31,610 nucleotides of DNA from Alphaproteobacteria bacterium (GTDB taxonomy: Bacteria; Pseudomonadota; Alphaproteobacteria; UBA8366): assembly GCA_029861675.1 (NCBI GenBank), contig JAOTYV010000015.1, positions 1-31,610 on the forward strand, given 5' to 3'. The notes under the pieces were generated by a model. It worked only from the letters and a program-made list of their open reading frames with translations. It was not told the DNA's origin and ran no database searches. Within the stretch, counting starts at the first letter, position 1. Each line of letters starts with the position of its first letter. The position numbers and the translations under genes are program-made. Of this stretch, positions 7,312 through 15,753 are shown one piece after another.

Positions 7312-8953
7312 AGAGCGTCTCCTTGAAGGGGGCCAAGCCGGCGCGACGATAGGTGTCGATAAAGCGCTCGCCGTCCTGCCGGATCTCCAAATAGGTGTTC
7401 ACGATGGTCTCCACCGCATCGACGATCGCATCTTCCGCGAAGGCGGGGCCGACGATGTCGCCGAGCGCCGCATCCGTGCCGGCATCGCCGCCGAGCGTAA
7501 CCTGATAGAATTCGGTGCCTTTCTTGTCGACGCCGAGGATGCCGATATTGCCCACATGGTGATGGCCGCAGGCGTTGATGCAGCCGGAAATGTTCAGCGT
7601 CAGGCTGCCGATGTCATGCAGCTTCTTGAGGTTCGCGAACCGCCGGCTGATGTGCTGCGCGATCGGAATGGACCGCGCATTCGCGAGGTTGCAGTAGTCC
7701 AGTCCGGGGCAGGCGATGATGTCGGTCAGCAGGCCGACATTCGCCGTCGCAAGATCGTGCCGCTTCAGCGCTTCCCAGAGCGCGTGCAGCTCGAACTGCT
7801 TGACGTCGGGCAGCACCAGGTTCTGTTCCTTGGTGACGCGGATCTCGCCGTAGCCGAACACTTCGGCGAGGTCGGCGACCGCCTCCATCTGCGCCGCCGT
7901 GGCGTCGCCGGGAATGCCGCCCTCGGGCTTCAGCGAAATCGTGACGATGCTGTATCCCGGCTGCTTATGGGCCGCGGTATTGCTGCGCACCCACTGGACG
8001 AATTCGGGCGCGGCGAGCGGGTGTTTGGCAAAGTCGACCGACAGCGCCGGGACCGATTCGTAGTCGGGCGGCGCGAAATGTGCGGCGATGCGTGCGATCT
8101 CGGTCTCCGGCAATCGCAAGGCGCCGTCCCGGATGGCGCGCCATTCGGTTTCCACCGCGTCGGCGAAGGCGTCGATGCCGAGGTCGTTGACCAGGATCTT
8201 GATGCGCGCCTTGTAGATATTGTCGCGCCGACCGAACTGATTGTAGACGCGGAGAATCGCTTCCACATAGGACAGCAGGTCCGGCTCCGGCAGGAAATCC
8301 CGAATGCGTTTTGCGATGACCGGCGTGCGGCCCTGCCCGCCGCCGACCCAGATTTCGAATCCCGGATTTCCGTTGGCGTCCCGGCGCATGGCGATGCCGA
8401 TATCGTGCACCTTGATCGCCGCGCGGTCGCGCGGCGCCCCGGTGATCGCGATCTTGAACTTGCGCGGCAGAAATGAGAATTCCGGATGCAGGGTCGACCA
8501 TTGGCGAATCAGCTCCGCATAGATGCGCGGATCGGCGATCTCGTCCGCGGCGACGCCGGCGAACGGATCGGCCGTGGTGTTGCGGATGGTATTGCCGCTG
8601 GTCTGGATGGCGTGCATCTCGACCGCGGCCAGTTCCTCGAGAATATCCGGCACTTCGGCCAGCCTGGGCCAATTGTACTGGATGTTCTGGCGGGTGGTGA
8701 AATGGCCGTAGCCCTTGTCGTAGCGCCGCGCGATATGGGCAAGCTTGCGCATCTGGCGCGCGGACAGCACGCCATAGGGCACGGCAACCCGCAGCATGTA
8801 GGCATGGAGTTGCAAATAGAGTCCGTTCATCAGCCGGAGCGGCTTGAACTCGTCTTCGCTCAATGCGCCGCTCAGCCGCCGGTTCACCTGATCGCGGAAT
8901 TGCGCGACCCGTTCCGACACCAGCGTGTGATCGAATTGGTCGTATTGATACAT
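7298..8953 (-). CDS. cysI: Assimilatory nitrite/sulfite reductase, siroheme [4Fe-4S] subunit
   Basis: Product of 551 residues. It catalyses six-electron reduction of sulfite to sulfide, or of nitrite to ammonia in close relatives, at a coupled siroheme and [4Fe-4S] centre. The four cluster cysteines are visible as CPGLDYC (C415, C421) and CINAC (C458, C462), the latter followed by the GHHHVGNIGILG siroheme-side motif. The N-terminal half carries GHFTTRQNIQYNW and TSGNTIRNTTADPFAGV, the usual ferredoxin-like and first sulfite-reductase repeat blocks. The gene lies between DUF2849 (5 nt upstream) and DUF934 (14-nt overlap) and behind a siroheme-forming methyltransferase, which favours sulfite over nitrite as substrate. 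No CysJ flavoprotein is encoded here, so the electron donor is probably ferredoxin or a remote reductase. Confidence 0.93.
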   Translation of the reverse strand: MYQYDQFDHTLVSERVAQFRDQVNRRLSGALSEDEFKPLRLMNGLYLQLHAYMLRVAVPYGVLSARQMRKLAHIARRYDKGYGHFTTRQNIQYNWPRLAEVPDILEELAAVEMHAIQTSGNTIRNTTADPFAGVAADEIADPRIYAELIRQWSTLHPEFSFLPRKFKIAITGAPRDRAAIKVHDIGIAMRRDANGNPGFEIWVGGGQGRTPVIAKRIRDFLPEPDLLSYVEAILRVYNQFGRRDNIYKARIKILVNDLGIDAFADAVETEWRAIRDGALRLPETEIARIAAHFAPPDYESVPALSVDFAKHPLAAPEFVQWVRSNTAAHKQPGYSIVTISLKPEGGIPGDATAAQMEAVADLAEVFGYGEIRVTKEQNLVLPDVKQFELHALWEALKRHDLATANVGLLTDIIACPGLDYCNLANARSIPIAQHISRRFANLKKLHDIGSLTLNISGCINACGHHHVGNIGILGVDKKGTEFYQVTLGGDAGTDAALGDIVGPAFAEDAIVDAVETIVNTYLEIRQDGERFIDTYRRAGLAPFKETLYGAR

Positions 8954-8958
8954 CGCGC

Positions 8959-9273
8959 CTACTCCCAGACGGGTTCGGGTTGAACGGTTTGACGGCCGAG
9001 ATCGGGCCGCACGCTCGGTCCGGCGGCGCGGATAATCTCACGCCGGCTCAACGGGCTGATACGGCCATCCTCGATTTCGATCGCGAACAGGTAAGGATCG
9101 ACGATCAGCCAGTCCTGCACGGCGCGGGCCCCGGCCGCCAGCAGATCCGTGCCGGCGTCGGCATCCGCCACGACGCAGCAATCGTCGAGCAAGGCGGACC
9201 ATTTCCGGGCCGGTGTGAGGTAGACGACCTCTCCATCGAGGAGGCGGTTGGCGGTAACGGCATGCAATGTCAT
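8959..9273 (-). CDS. DUF2849 family small protein
   Basis: Product of 104 residues. The family is found mostly in alphaproteobacteria directly upstream of cysI. The N-terminal MTLHAVTANRLLDGEVVYL and the WSALLDDCCVV segment match the family as I remember it. The C-terminal region contains IEIEDGRISPLSRREIIRAAGPS. It has no membrane segment and no known catalytic motif apart from two adjacent Cys. It is sandwiched between cobA (18 nt away) and cysI (5 nt away), so it is part of the sulfite-reduction operon. The function is unknown and is probably accessory to sulfite reductase expression or assembly. Confidence 0.85.
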   Translation of the reverse strand: MTLHAVTANRLLDGEVVYLTPARKWSALLDDCCVVADADAGTDLLAAGARAVQDWLIVDPYLFAIEIEDGRISPLSRREIIRAAGPSVRPDLGRQTVQPEPVWE

Positions 9274-9291
9274 GGCGGCCTTCCTTCTCGT

Positions 9292-10107
9292 TCAGCCCGT
9301 GGCGGCGAGGCGGATTTTTTCGGCGGCAGCCAAGCCGGCGACCGATCCGATCACCAGCAGCGCGGGGCCGGAGACATCGTGGTCGGCGATCAGCCGTTCC
9401 AGGTCGGTTAGGGCGCCGAATGCCAGTTTCTGGGTCGGCAGCGTGCCGTTCTCGATGATGGCGACGGGAATGTGCGGATCCATGCCGTGGGCGATCAGAC
9501 GATCGGCAATGCGTCCCGCGGTGGAAACGCCCATATAAATCACCAGCGTTTGCGTCGCCCGCGCCAAACCAGCCCAGTCGAGCGCCGGTTCGCCATCCTT
9601 GGCATGCCCGCTGATGAAGGTAACCGCGCCGGTGTGATCGCGATGGGTAAGTGGAATGCCGGCCGCGGCGGCGCAGCCGGTCGCGGCGGTGATGCCCGGG
9701 ACCACATCGACGGGTATGCCGAGCGCCAGTAGGGAGTCCAGTTCTTCGCCGCCTCGGCCGAAAACGAACGGATCGCCGCCCTTGAGCCGCACCACCGTCT
9801 TTCCTTGTGCCGCGTGATGCGCCATCAAGGCGTTGATTTCGGCCTGACTACGGCTGTGCTGGCCCTTCGACTTGCCGACATAGAGCCGGTCGGCATCCGG
9901 GCGGGCGTATTCCAAAATGTCGGGGCCGACCAATTTGTCATAAATGATCACGTCGGCTTCCTGGAGCCGTCGTAAGGCCCGTAGCGTCAGCAGTTCCGGA
10001 TCGCCCGGCCCGGCGCCGACCAGATGAATCCGGCCCATCGTCCGGCCGTTCGCGGGCGGCGTGGGGCGCGGGTCGCTAAATTTCGGAAAGATCGGCAAGC
10101 TATTCAT
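9292..10107 (-). CDS. cobA: Uroporphyrinogen-III C-methyltransferase (SUMT)
   Basis: Product of 271 residues. It uses two S-adenosylmethionines to convert uroporphyrinogen III to precorrin-2, the branch point to siroheme and cobalamin. Diagnostic blocks are VGAGPGDPELLTLRAL (about 30-45), RLKGGDPFVFGRGGEE, VPGITAATGCAAAAGIPLTHRD and the MGVSTA segment. It consists of the methyltransferase domain only and lacks the CysG N-terminal dehydrogenase/ferrochelatase part, so those steps must be encoded elsewhere. The start is taken at 10107 (MNSLPIF), because the family domain begins soon after. The frame continues upstream to 10197 without family similarity. Leading the cysI operon, it most likely provides siroheme for CysI. 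Confidence 0.9.
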   Translation of the reverse strand: MNSLPIFPKFSDPRPTPPANGRTMGRIHLVGAGPGDPELLTLRALRRLQEADVIIYDKLVGPDILEYARPDADRLYVGKSKGQHSRSQAEINALMAHHAAQGKTVVRLKGGDPFVFGRGGEELDSLLALGIPVDVVPGITAATGCAAAAGIPLTHRDHTGAVTFISGHAKDGEPALDWAGLARATQTLVIYMGVSTAGRIADRLIAHGMDPHIPVAIIENGTLPTQKLAFGALTDLERLIADHDVSGPALLVIGSVAGLAAAEKIRLAATG

Positions 10108-10377
10108 CGTCTCGCACTCTCTGGTTCGCACCGTGAAAAACAAACTCCGCCACAGCAGGGGGGCGCCGGACGGAGTACGGTGCCGCTTTAGCCGCATTTC
10201 TTAAGCGCCCGCAATCTGACCTTTCAAATCGGCGCTTTGGGAATTCAACACTAATGAAATGGGATCGTCAATTGAATAACACTAATATCACGCATTATTT
10301 ATATTAATTACATATTACAACTGTATAAGATGATAATGAATTGATATGACTTTATTAATCGCGTTTTGGGGAAATGA
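10108..10377 (-). promoter_or_regulatory. AT-rich leader/promoter region of the cobA-cysI operon
   Basis: The 270-nt gap between the kinase stop and the cobA start contains a sharply AT-rich block (about 10225-10365) in a GC-rich genome, with several short TA-rich palindromes. On the minus strand TTCATT, 17 nt, then TAATAT gives one possible promoter, but several alternatives exist and none is decisive. A regulator of sulfur assimilation probably binds here. I cannot name a specific operator. Confidence 0.45.
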
Positions 10378-11760
10378 TCAGCTGTCGGTGGCGCGCTGAA
10401 ACACTAGGGAAACCCGGAGCCCCGGTCGGTTGTCGCTGAGGCGAAGCGCCGCTTCGTGCAGCCGCGCCGTCGCCGCGACCTGGCTCAAGCCGAGCCCGCT
10501 GCCAGGGGTGCTGCGGCTCCCGTCGAGCCGCGCAAAGCGCTGCAGCACCCGCTCGCGATCGGATTCCGGAATCCCCAGCCCGTTATCCGCAACGGTCAGT
10601 TCCGGCCCGTCGGCGCCCTGGGCGACGGCAATGACGATCGCGCCATTGTCGGGCGTATGGGTCATCGCATTGTCCAACAGATTACTGATGGCCTGCGACA
10701 ACAGATTACGGTCGCCGCGCACCGAGCACTTCTCGGCAATCTTGGTGGTGAGTCGTTGGCCGCGCTGCTCGGCCGCCGCGTCATACAACTCGGCGGCGTC
10801 CCGGGCGAGCGCACCGAGGTCGAGCGTTTCGAAGCCGTCCTTGAGCGCGCCTGATTCCGCCAGTGCGATGGCGAGCAGGGAGTTGAATGTCTCCAGGATA
10901 CCGTCCGTCTCCTCGATGGTTTTCTCCAGCGTTTCACGATACCGGACCAGGTCGGGCGTCGTGCGCAGCGTCATTTCCAACCGCCCGCGGAGGCGCGATA
11001 TCGGGCTTCGCAAGTCGTGGGCAATGTTGTCGGCGACGCCGCGCATCCCGTCCATCAGGCGTTCGATCTGGTCGAGCATTTCGTTGAGGTTATCGGATAG
11101 GCGGTCGAATTCGTCGTCGCTACCGGTCAGCGGCATGCGTTGCGACAGATCGCCGTGCAGGATGGCCCGGCTGCTGTCGCCGATCGCATCGATCCGGCGG
11201 AGGAAATTCCGGCTCAGCAGGAACCCGCCGCCCAGTCCGAGGAGCACGGTCATGAGCAGCGCCCAGACCAGCGTCTCGGTAATGTTCTTGCGAAAGACGG
11301 TCCGTTCGGTCAGGTCGCGGCCGACCAGCAGGTGATAGCCGCCGGGCAATAGGAAGGTTCGGGCGCGGGCGATCTGCGGGCGCGCGCCGGGATGGTTGGC
11401 CTGGCCAAAGCGAAAATCGATCCAGCGGGGGTCGCCTTGCGCCTCCTCCGGCCATTGGGTCAGGTTTCCCGAAAGCGGCGTATAGAAAGGTGTGGTGAGG
11501 AGATAGAGGTTGCGGCGGCCGCTGTCTCCGGCGCTGCGGGTGCGGATGACCTCCGCGAGCCCCGCCAGGTCGCGCGCCTTGTATTGCTCCGCCAGTCCGA
11601 TGATCTCTGCCTCGATGGTGTCGTCGCCCTGGGTATCGATGACGGCGACCGTGTTCCAATAGAGAAAGGCGAGAACGCCGCAGACAGAAAGGGCAAACAC
11701 CGTCATGTAAATGACGGCGAACCGGAAGGTCGATGTATGCAGCAGATTAGTCGGCTTCAC
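10378..11760 (-). CDS. Two-component sensor histidine kinase
   Basis: Product of 460 residues. It is an inner-membrane sensor with TM1 at about 13-35, a periplasmic sensor region at about 36-160, TM2 at about 165-184, and a HAMP linker at about 185-240. The HisKA domain follows with phospho-acceptor H248 in NIAHDLRSP, and then the HATPase domain with N-box around N360-N364, G1 DNGLGIP (392-398) and G2 GSGLGLS (420-426). All catalytic elements are intact. The periplasmic region has no domain I can name, so the signal is unknown. The start codon overlaps the end of the regulator gene by 14 nt, giving a regulator-kinase operon. The divergent position relative to the LLM array makes those genes possible targets, but that is inference only. 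Confidence 0.92.
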   Translation of the reverse strand: MKPTNLLHTSTFRFAVIYMTVFALSVCGVLAFLYWNTVAVIDTQGDDTIEAEIIGLAEQYKARDLAGLAEVIRTRSAGDSGRRNLYLLTTPFYTPLSGNLTQWPEEAQGDPRWIDFRFGQANHPGARPQIARARTFLLPGGYHLLVGRDLTERTVFRKNITETLVWALLMTVLLGLGGGFLLSRNFLRRIDAIGDSSRAILHGDLSQRMPLTGSDDEFDRLSDNLNEMLDQIERLMDGMRGVADNIAHDLRSPISRLRGRLEMTLRTTPDLVRYRETLEKTIEETDGILETFNSLLAIALAESGALKDGFETLDLGALARDAAELYDAAAEQRGQRLTTKIAEKCSVRGDRNLLSQAISNLLDNAMTHTPDNGAIVIAVAQGADGPELTVADNGLGIPESDRERVLQRFARLDGSRSTPGSGLGLSQVAATARLHEAALRLSDNRPGLRVSLVFQRATDS

Positions 11761-12427
11761 GGAGACAATATCCTGCGCCGCGGACCGTATGCAGCAAGGG
11801 TTGATCGAAATCCTTGTCGAGCTTTTGGCGCAATCGGCTGATTTGCACGTCGATGACGCCGGTTTTCGGATCGAAGTGGTAGTTCCAGACGGTCTCCAGC
11901 AGCATTGTGCGGGTGACCACCTGACCGGAATGGCGCATCAGAAATTCGAGAATTTGAAATTCCCGCGGCAGCAGGTCTATGGGGCGACCGTCGCGCGTTA
12001 CTTGGCGCGTCAGCAGGTTCATCTCGAGGCCGCCGACCCGAAGATGAGTGTCGGCGAGCGGCGCGGCTTGGCCACGGCGCACCAAGGCTTCGAGTCGTGC
12101 CTGCAATTCGGAAAAAGCGTAAGGTTTGGTCAGGTAGTCGTCGCCGCCGGCCCGCAGCCCTTCCACCCGGTCGGTTACCTTGTCCATCGCGCTCAGGATC
12201 AGCACCGGCGTGTCGATGTCTTCCTTGCGCAGCAATCCGATCAGATCAAGCCCGTCCACGCCCGGCAGCATGCGGTCGACGATCATCGCCGCATAGGATT
12301 CGGTGGTCGCCAGATGCAATCCATCCGGGCCGCTCGCCGCATGATCGACCACGTAGCCCGCTTCCTGGAGACCCTTGGTCAGGAAACCGGCCGCTTCGCG
12401 ATCGTCTTCTATCAGCAGGATCCGCAT
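11747..12427 (-). CDS. OmpR/PhoB-type response regulator
   Basis: Product of 226 residues. The receiver domain (1-120) has the acidic pair E7-D8-D9, phospho-acceptor D51, S79 and K101. The C-terminal winged-helix DNA-binding domain (about 130-226) includes LLPREFQILEFLMRHSGQVVTR and the VDVQ/VIDVQISRLRQKL recognition-helix region and ends in VRGAGYCL. The start is set at 12427 (MRILLIEDD), since the receiver fold begins there, although the frame stays open to 12511. It is transcribed ahead of, and overlaps, the kinase gene. Residue pattern and spacing suggest a CusR/QseB-like subgroup, but no metal or other target can be assigned. Confidence 0.92.
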   Translation of the reverse strand: MRILLIEDDREAAGFLTKGLQEAGYVVDHAASGPDGLHLATTESYAAMIVDRMLPGVDGLDLIGLLRKEDIDTPVLILSAMDKVTDRVEGLRAGGDDYLTKPYAFSELQARLEALVRRGQAAPLADTHLRVGGLEMNLLTRQVTRDGRPIDLLPREFQILEFLMRHSGQVVTRTMLLETVWNYHFDPKTGVIDVQISRLRQKLDKDFDQPLLHTVRGAGYCLREAD

Positions 12428-12509
12428 GGTGCATCCGCTCGTTTCCGAAGATAGATGAGGTGGACCGCCCAATTTGGCAAGGTTCGGGGCGGAAATCGCG
12501 CTTGGCGGC

Positions 12510-12539
12510 ATGACAGCGCGTGCGGGAAACGGTTATTCT
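12510..12539 (+). promoter_or_regulatory. Candidate promoter of the LLM array
   Basis: ATGACA (12510-12515), an 18-nt spacer, then TATTCT (12534-12539) lies 84 nt upstream of the first LLM start codon, in the 196-nt gap shared with the divergent two-component operon. Five of six -35 and four of six -10 positions match the sigma-70 consensus. Confidence 0.4.
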
Positions 12540-12623
12540 GGCATTTGCCGGTTCCGGCCGGTCACGGCGGCCCGCGGCCACGGAAAACCAAACGGTATTA
12601 CCAATTCCACTGGGGAGGATAAA

Positions 12624-13646
12624 ATGGCGGAAATGCAGTTCGGCCTCATGATGCGCGCGCAGTTTCCCGCCGAGGAAGACATGCAGCAGCGTTTCGCTGA
12701 ATTGAAGGAGCAGGCGCGAACCGCGAACAAGCTGGGCTATGCCAGTCTTACCAATGGCATGCATTACAGCTCGGCGCCGTTTCAGGATTTCCAGCAAATG
12801 CCGTTTCTGTCGCGCATCATGGCGGAAGCGCCGGATTTGCGGATCAATTTCGGCATCATCCTGCTGTCGCTGCCGAAACCGCTGGATGTGGCGGAATGCC
12901 TGGCCACGGTCGATGTCCTGAGTGGCGGCAAGGTCATATTCGGCGCAGCCCTCGGGTATCGCGAAGTCGAGTTCCTGGCCTTCGGCACCTCGCAGAAGGA
13001 GCGGGTCCTGCGGTTCGAAGAAAACCTGGAGGCGATCAAGCGGCTGTGGACCGAAGACTCGGTCGACATGAAGGCCTCGCATTTCGAGCTCAAGGGCGCG
13101 TCCTGCAGCCTCAAACCTCTGCAGAAACCGCATCCGCCGATTTGGATCGGCGCCAACGCGGATCCGGCCATCGAGCGCGCGGCGCGGCTCGGTGATTGTT
13201 GGTACGTCAATCCGCATAACCGGATCGATACGATTATCCGCCAGACCGAACTCTACCGGCGCGCGCTCGACGCCTGCGGCAAGCCTTTCCCCGATGAATT
13301 TCCGGCGCGTCGCGAGGTTTTCGTGGCGGAGAGCCGGGACAAGGCAATGGAGTTGTGCAAACCGTTTCTGAAAAAGAAGTACGCCGCCTATCACGAATGG
13401 GGACAGGACAAGGCAATGCCGGAAGGCGACGACGATCTCGGTCTCGACTTCGACGATCTGGTGCGCGACCGCTTTTTGATCGGCTCGCCCGATGAAGTGG
13501 CGGAGCAAATGATCGATCTGAACAAGAAGACCGGCATCAACCACCTGATCATGAGCGTTCAGTGGCCGGGCATGCCGCAGAACATGGTGCTGGACGTCAT
13601 CAATACGCTGGCGGAAGACGTCTTCCCGAAGGTGCGGCAAGGCTGA
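12624..13646 (+). CDS. LLM class flavin-dependent oxidoreductase, paralog 1
   Basis: Product of 340 residues, a single TIM-barrel domain of the bacterial luciferase-like monooxygenase superfamily. Members use FMN or coenzyme F420 to oxidise or reduce small organic molecules. Landmarks are MQFGLMMRAQFP at the N-terminus, NGMHYS with a conserved His, GKVIFGAALGYREVEF, PPIWIGANADPAIERAARLGD in the C-terminal half, and the WGQDKAMPEGDDD segment shared by all four copies here. The start at ATG 12624 has GGGGAGG (12612-12618) upstream; a longer open frame from 12474 lacks family similarity. It is the first of a same-strand array. Proximity to an F420 operon favours F420 as cofactor, but the sequence alone does not decide between F420 and FMN. 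The substrate is unknown. Confidence 0.9.
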   Translation: MAEMQFGLMMRAQFPAEEDMQQRFAELKEQARTANKLGYASLTNGMHYSSAPFQDFQQMPFLSRIMAEAPDLRINFGIILLSLPKPLDVAECLATVDVLSGGKVIFGAALGYREVEFLAFGTSQKERVLRFEENLEAIKRLWTEDSVDMKASHFELKGASCSLKPLQKPHPPIWIGANADPAIERAARLGDCWYVNPHNRIDTIIRQTELYRRALDACGKPFPDEFPARREVFVAESRDKAMELCKPFLKKKYAAYHEWGQDKAMPEGDDDLGLDFDDLVRDRFLIGSPDEVAEQMIDLNKKTGINHLIMSVQWPGMPQNMVLDVINTLAEDVFPKVRQG

Positions 13647-13664
13647 TGGCGGGGCGATGACAGG

Positions 13665-14690
13665 ATGACCGGTATGCAATTCGGCGTCATGCAACGCGGC
13701 GTCTTTCCGCAGGGCGAAGACATGCGCGCGCGTTTCGGCGAGCTGATGGAACAGGCCCGGCTGATGGAGACGTTGGGTTACGATTCCATCACCAAGGGCT
13801 CGCATTACTCGACCTATCCGATGCACGAGATGATGCAACTGCCGTATCTCAGCCGCGTCATGGCGGAAGCGCCGAGCCTGCGGCTCAACGCCGGCATCGT
13901 CCTGCTCGCCCTGCAAAAACCGCTGGATATCGCCGAACAGTTCGCCACCATGGACCTGATGTCCGGCGGCCGCATGATATTCGGCTGTGCGCTCGGATAC
14001 CGGGACGTAGAGTACAAGGGCTTCGGCGTCCCGCGGGGGGCCGGCCGCAAACGCTTCGAAGAAAACCTCGAGGCGGTGAAGCGGCTGTGGACGGGTGAGC
14101 CGGTGACCATGACCGGTTCGCATTTCGAACTCGACGGCGCACGCATCTCGGTGCCGCTGGTCCAAAAACCGCACCCGCCGATCTGGGTCGGCGCCAACGC
14201 GGACCCGGCGATCGTGCGCGCCGCCCGGCTCGGCGATTGCTGGTACGTCAATCCGCATCAGCGGCTGGACACGCTGGAACGCCAGCTCGTGCTCTACAAA
14301 CGTACGCTCGACGAGGAAAGTAAGCCGTTTCCCGCGGAGTTCCCGATCCGCCGCGAAGTGTTCTGCGCGCCGACTCACGAAGAAGCCGTGCGCATTGCCG
14401 GCCCGGCGCTGAAGAGCATGTACGAGGCCTACGAAGAATGGGGTCAGGACAAGGTCATGCCGGAGGGCGACAACGATATCAGCATGCGCTACGCGGAACT
14501 CGCCAAGGGGCGGTTCATCGTCGGCTCGCCCGACGAGGTCGCTGAAGAGATGCTGCACTATCACCGGGTGCTCGGCGTGAACCATATCATCATGAGCGTG
14601 CAGGGCACCGGCCTGCCGCAGAGCCAGACCCTGGAAACCCTCGAGTTGATCGCGACCGAGGTGTTCCCGAGGGTGCGCCAGGGCATGTGA
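13665..14690 (+). CDS. LLM class flavin-dependent oxidoreductase, paralog 2
   Basis: Product of 341 residues, colinear with paralog 1 over its full length. It starts 18 nt after the paralog 1 stop. The substrate-side loop after the conserved His differs from its neighbours (KGSHYSTYPMHEMMQLPYLSR), suggesting a different substrate. Shared blocks are GRMIFGCALGYRDVEYKGF, FEENLEAVKRLW, PPIWVGANADPAI and WGQDKVMPEGDND. The C-terminus EVFPRVRQGM matches the other copies. An in-frame ATG at 13674 is an alternative start. No domain is missing. Cofactor (F420 or FMN) and substrate are not determined. Confidence 0.9.
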   Translation: MTGMQFGVMQRGVFPQGEDMRARFGELMEQARLMETLGYDSITKGSHYSTYPMHEMMQLPYLSRVMAEAPSLRLNAGIVLLALQKPLDIAEQFATMDLMSGGRMIFGCALGYRDVEYKGFGVPRGAGRKRFEENLEAVKRLWTGEPVTMTGSHFELDGARISVPLVQKPHPPIWVGANADPAIVRAARLGDCWYVNPHQRLDTLERQLVLYKRTLDEESKPFPAEFPIRREVFCAPTHEEAVRIAGPALKSMYEAYEEWGQDKVMPEGDNDISMRYAELAKGRFIVGSPDEVAEEMLHYHRVLGVNHIIMSVQGTGLPQSQTLETLELIATEVFPRVRQGM

Positions 14691-14727
14691 GACACGGGAT
14701 GGTGCGTTCGGTGGCGGGGAGGGAGTA

Positions 14728-15753
14728 ATGGCGACGTTCGATTTCGGTATCATGACGCGTGCGCAATACCGGCGGGACGAGGATATCCCCGCGCGATTCA
14801 CCGAACTGATGGAACAGGCGCGGCTTGCCGAGAAGCTGGGCTACGTCTCCTTCGTCAAGGGCCAGCATTTCAGCAGCGATCCGTTTTATGAATTTCAGCA
14901 AATTCCGCTGCTTTGCCGTATCGCGGCGGAAGCGCCCAGCCTGCGGCTGGTCACGGGGATCAATCTTCTCACCCTGCACAAACCGCTCGATGTCGCCGAG
15001 CAGATCGCGACGCTCGACCTGATGAGCGGCGGCAAGGTGGTGTTCGGCTGCGGCCTCGGCTATCGCGATGTCGAATACAAGGCGTTCGGCGTGCCGAAGG
15101 GGCAAGGCGCCAGGCGCTTCGAGGAAAATCTCGAAGCGGTGAAAAAACTTCTCGCCGGCGGTCCGGTCACCATGAAGGGCTCGCATTTCGAGCTGGACGA
15201 GGCGCGGCTCTCGGTGCCGCTGGTGCAGACGCCGCGGCCGCCGATCTGGATCGGCGCCAATGCGGACGTGGCGATCGAGCGGGCGGCGCGGCTCGGCGAC
15301 TGCTGGTATATCAGCGCCCATCACCGCTTCGACACGCTGCAGCGCCAGGTCGATTTGTACAAGCGCGCGCTCGACCGGCTGGGCAAACCCTATCCGGCGG
15401 AAATCCCGTTCCGGCGCGAAACCTTCGTCGCCAATTCCCGCGAGGAGGCAATCGAGATGGTGCGGCCCTATCTCGGCCTCAAATACCAGGCCTATCACGC
15501 GTGGGGCCAGGACAAGGTCATGCCGGAAGGCGACAACGATCTGGGCCAGGATTTCAACGACCTCCTCGAAGGCCGCTTCGTGCTGGGATCGCCGGAGCAG
15601 GTGGCCGAGGAAATCATCAAGTTTCACCGCGCCTTCGGCGTCAACCACATGCCGCTGTGCCTGCAATGGCCGGGCATGCCGCAAAGCATGACGCTGGAGG
15701 CGATGCACCGCTTCGCGGAAGAAGTGCTGCCGCTGGTACGGCAGGGCATTTGA
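14728..15753 (+). CDS. LLM class flavin-dependent oxidoreductase, paralog 3
   Basis: Product of 341 residues. A strong ribosome site (GGGAGGGAG) sits just before the ATG, 37 nt downstream of paralog 2. By eye it is most like paralog 2 in the middle section: both have the SVPLVQ block and VEYKGFGVP/VEYKAFGVP, where paralogs 1 and 4 have SLKPLQKP and FGTSQKERV or MGTTQKERV. The loop following the conserved His is KGQHFSSDPFYEFQQIPLLCR. It contains the shared WGQDKVMPEGDND segment and GSPEQVAEEI. Its stop codon overlaps by one base the ATG of a 24-codon fragment that looks like the tail of another copy. Function is presumed oxidoreductase with F420 or FMN, substrate unknown. Confidence 0.9.
   Translation: MATFDFGIMTRAQYRRDEDIPARFTELMEQARLAEKLGYVSFVKGQHFSSDPFYEFQQIPLLCRIAAEAPSLRLVTGINLLTLHKPLDVAEQIATLDLMSGGKVVFGCGLGYRDVEYKAFGVPKGQGARRFEENLEAVKKLLAGGPVTMKGSHFELDEARLSVPLVQTPRPPIWIGANADVAIERAARLGDCWYISAHHRFDTLQRQVDLYKRALDRLGKPYPAEIPFRRETFVANSREEAIEMVRPYLGLKYQAYHAWGQDKVMPEGDNDLGQDFNDLLEGRFVLGSPEQVAEEIIKFHRAFGVNHMPLCLQWPGMPQSMTLEAMHRFAEEVLPLVRQGI

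Noticed and set aside
7265..8476. Open frame of 403 codons on the plus strand opposite cysI
   Set aside because: Antisense to a clearly identified cysI with all four cluster cysteines; composition typical of a shadow frame.
12246..14801. Open frame of 851 codons on the minus strand, antisense to the regulator and the first LLM genes
   Set aside because: It is a shadow of GC-rich coding on the other strand: the protein is compositionally odd (rich in Arg, His, Asp), and it overlaps genes with clear family matches.
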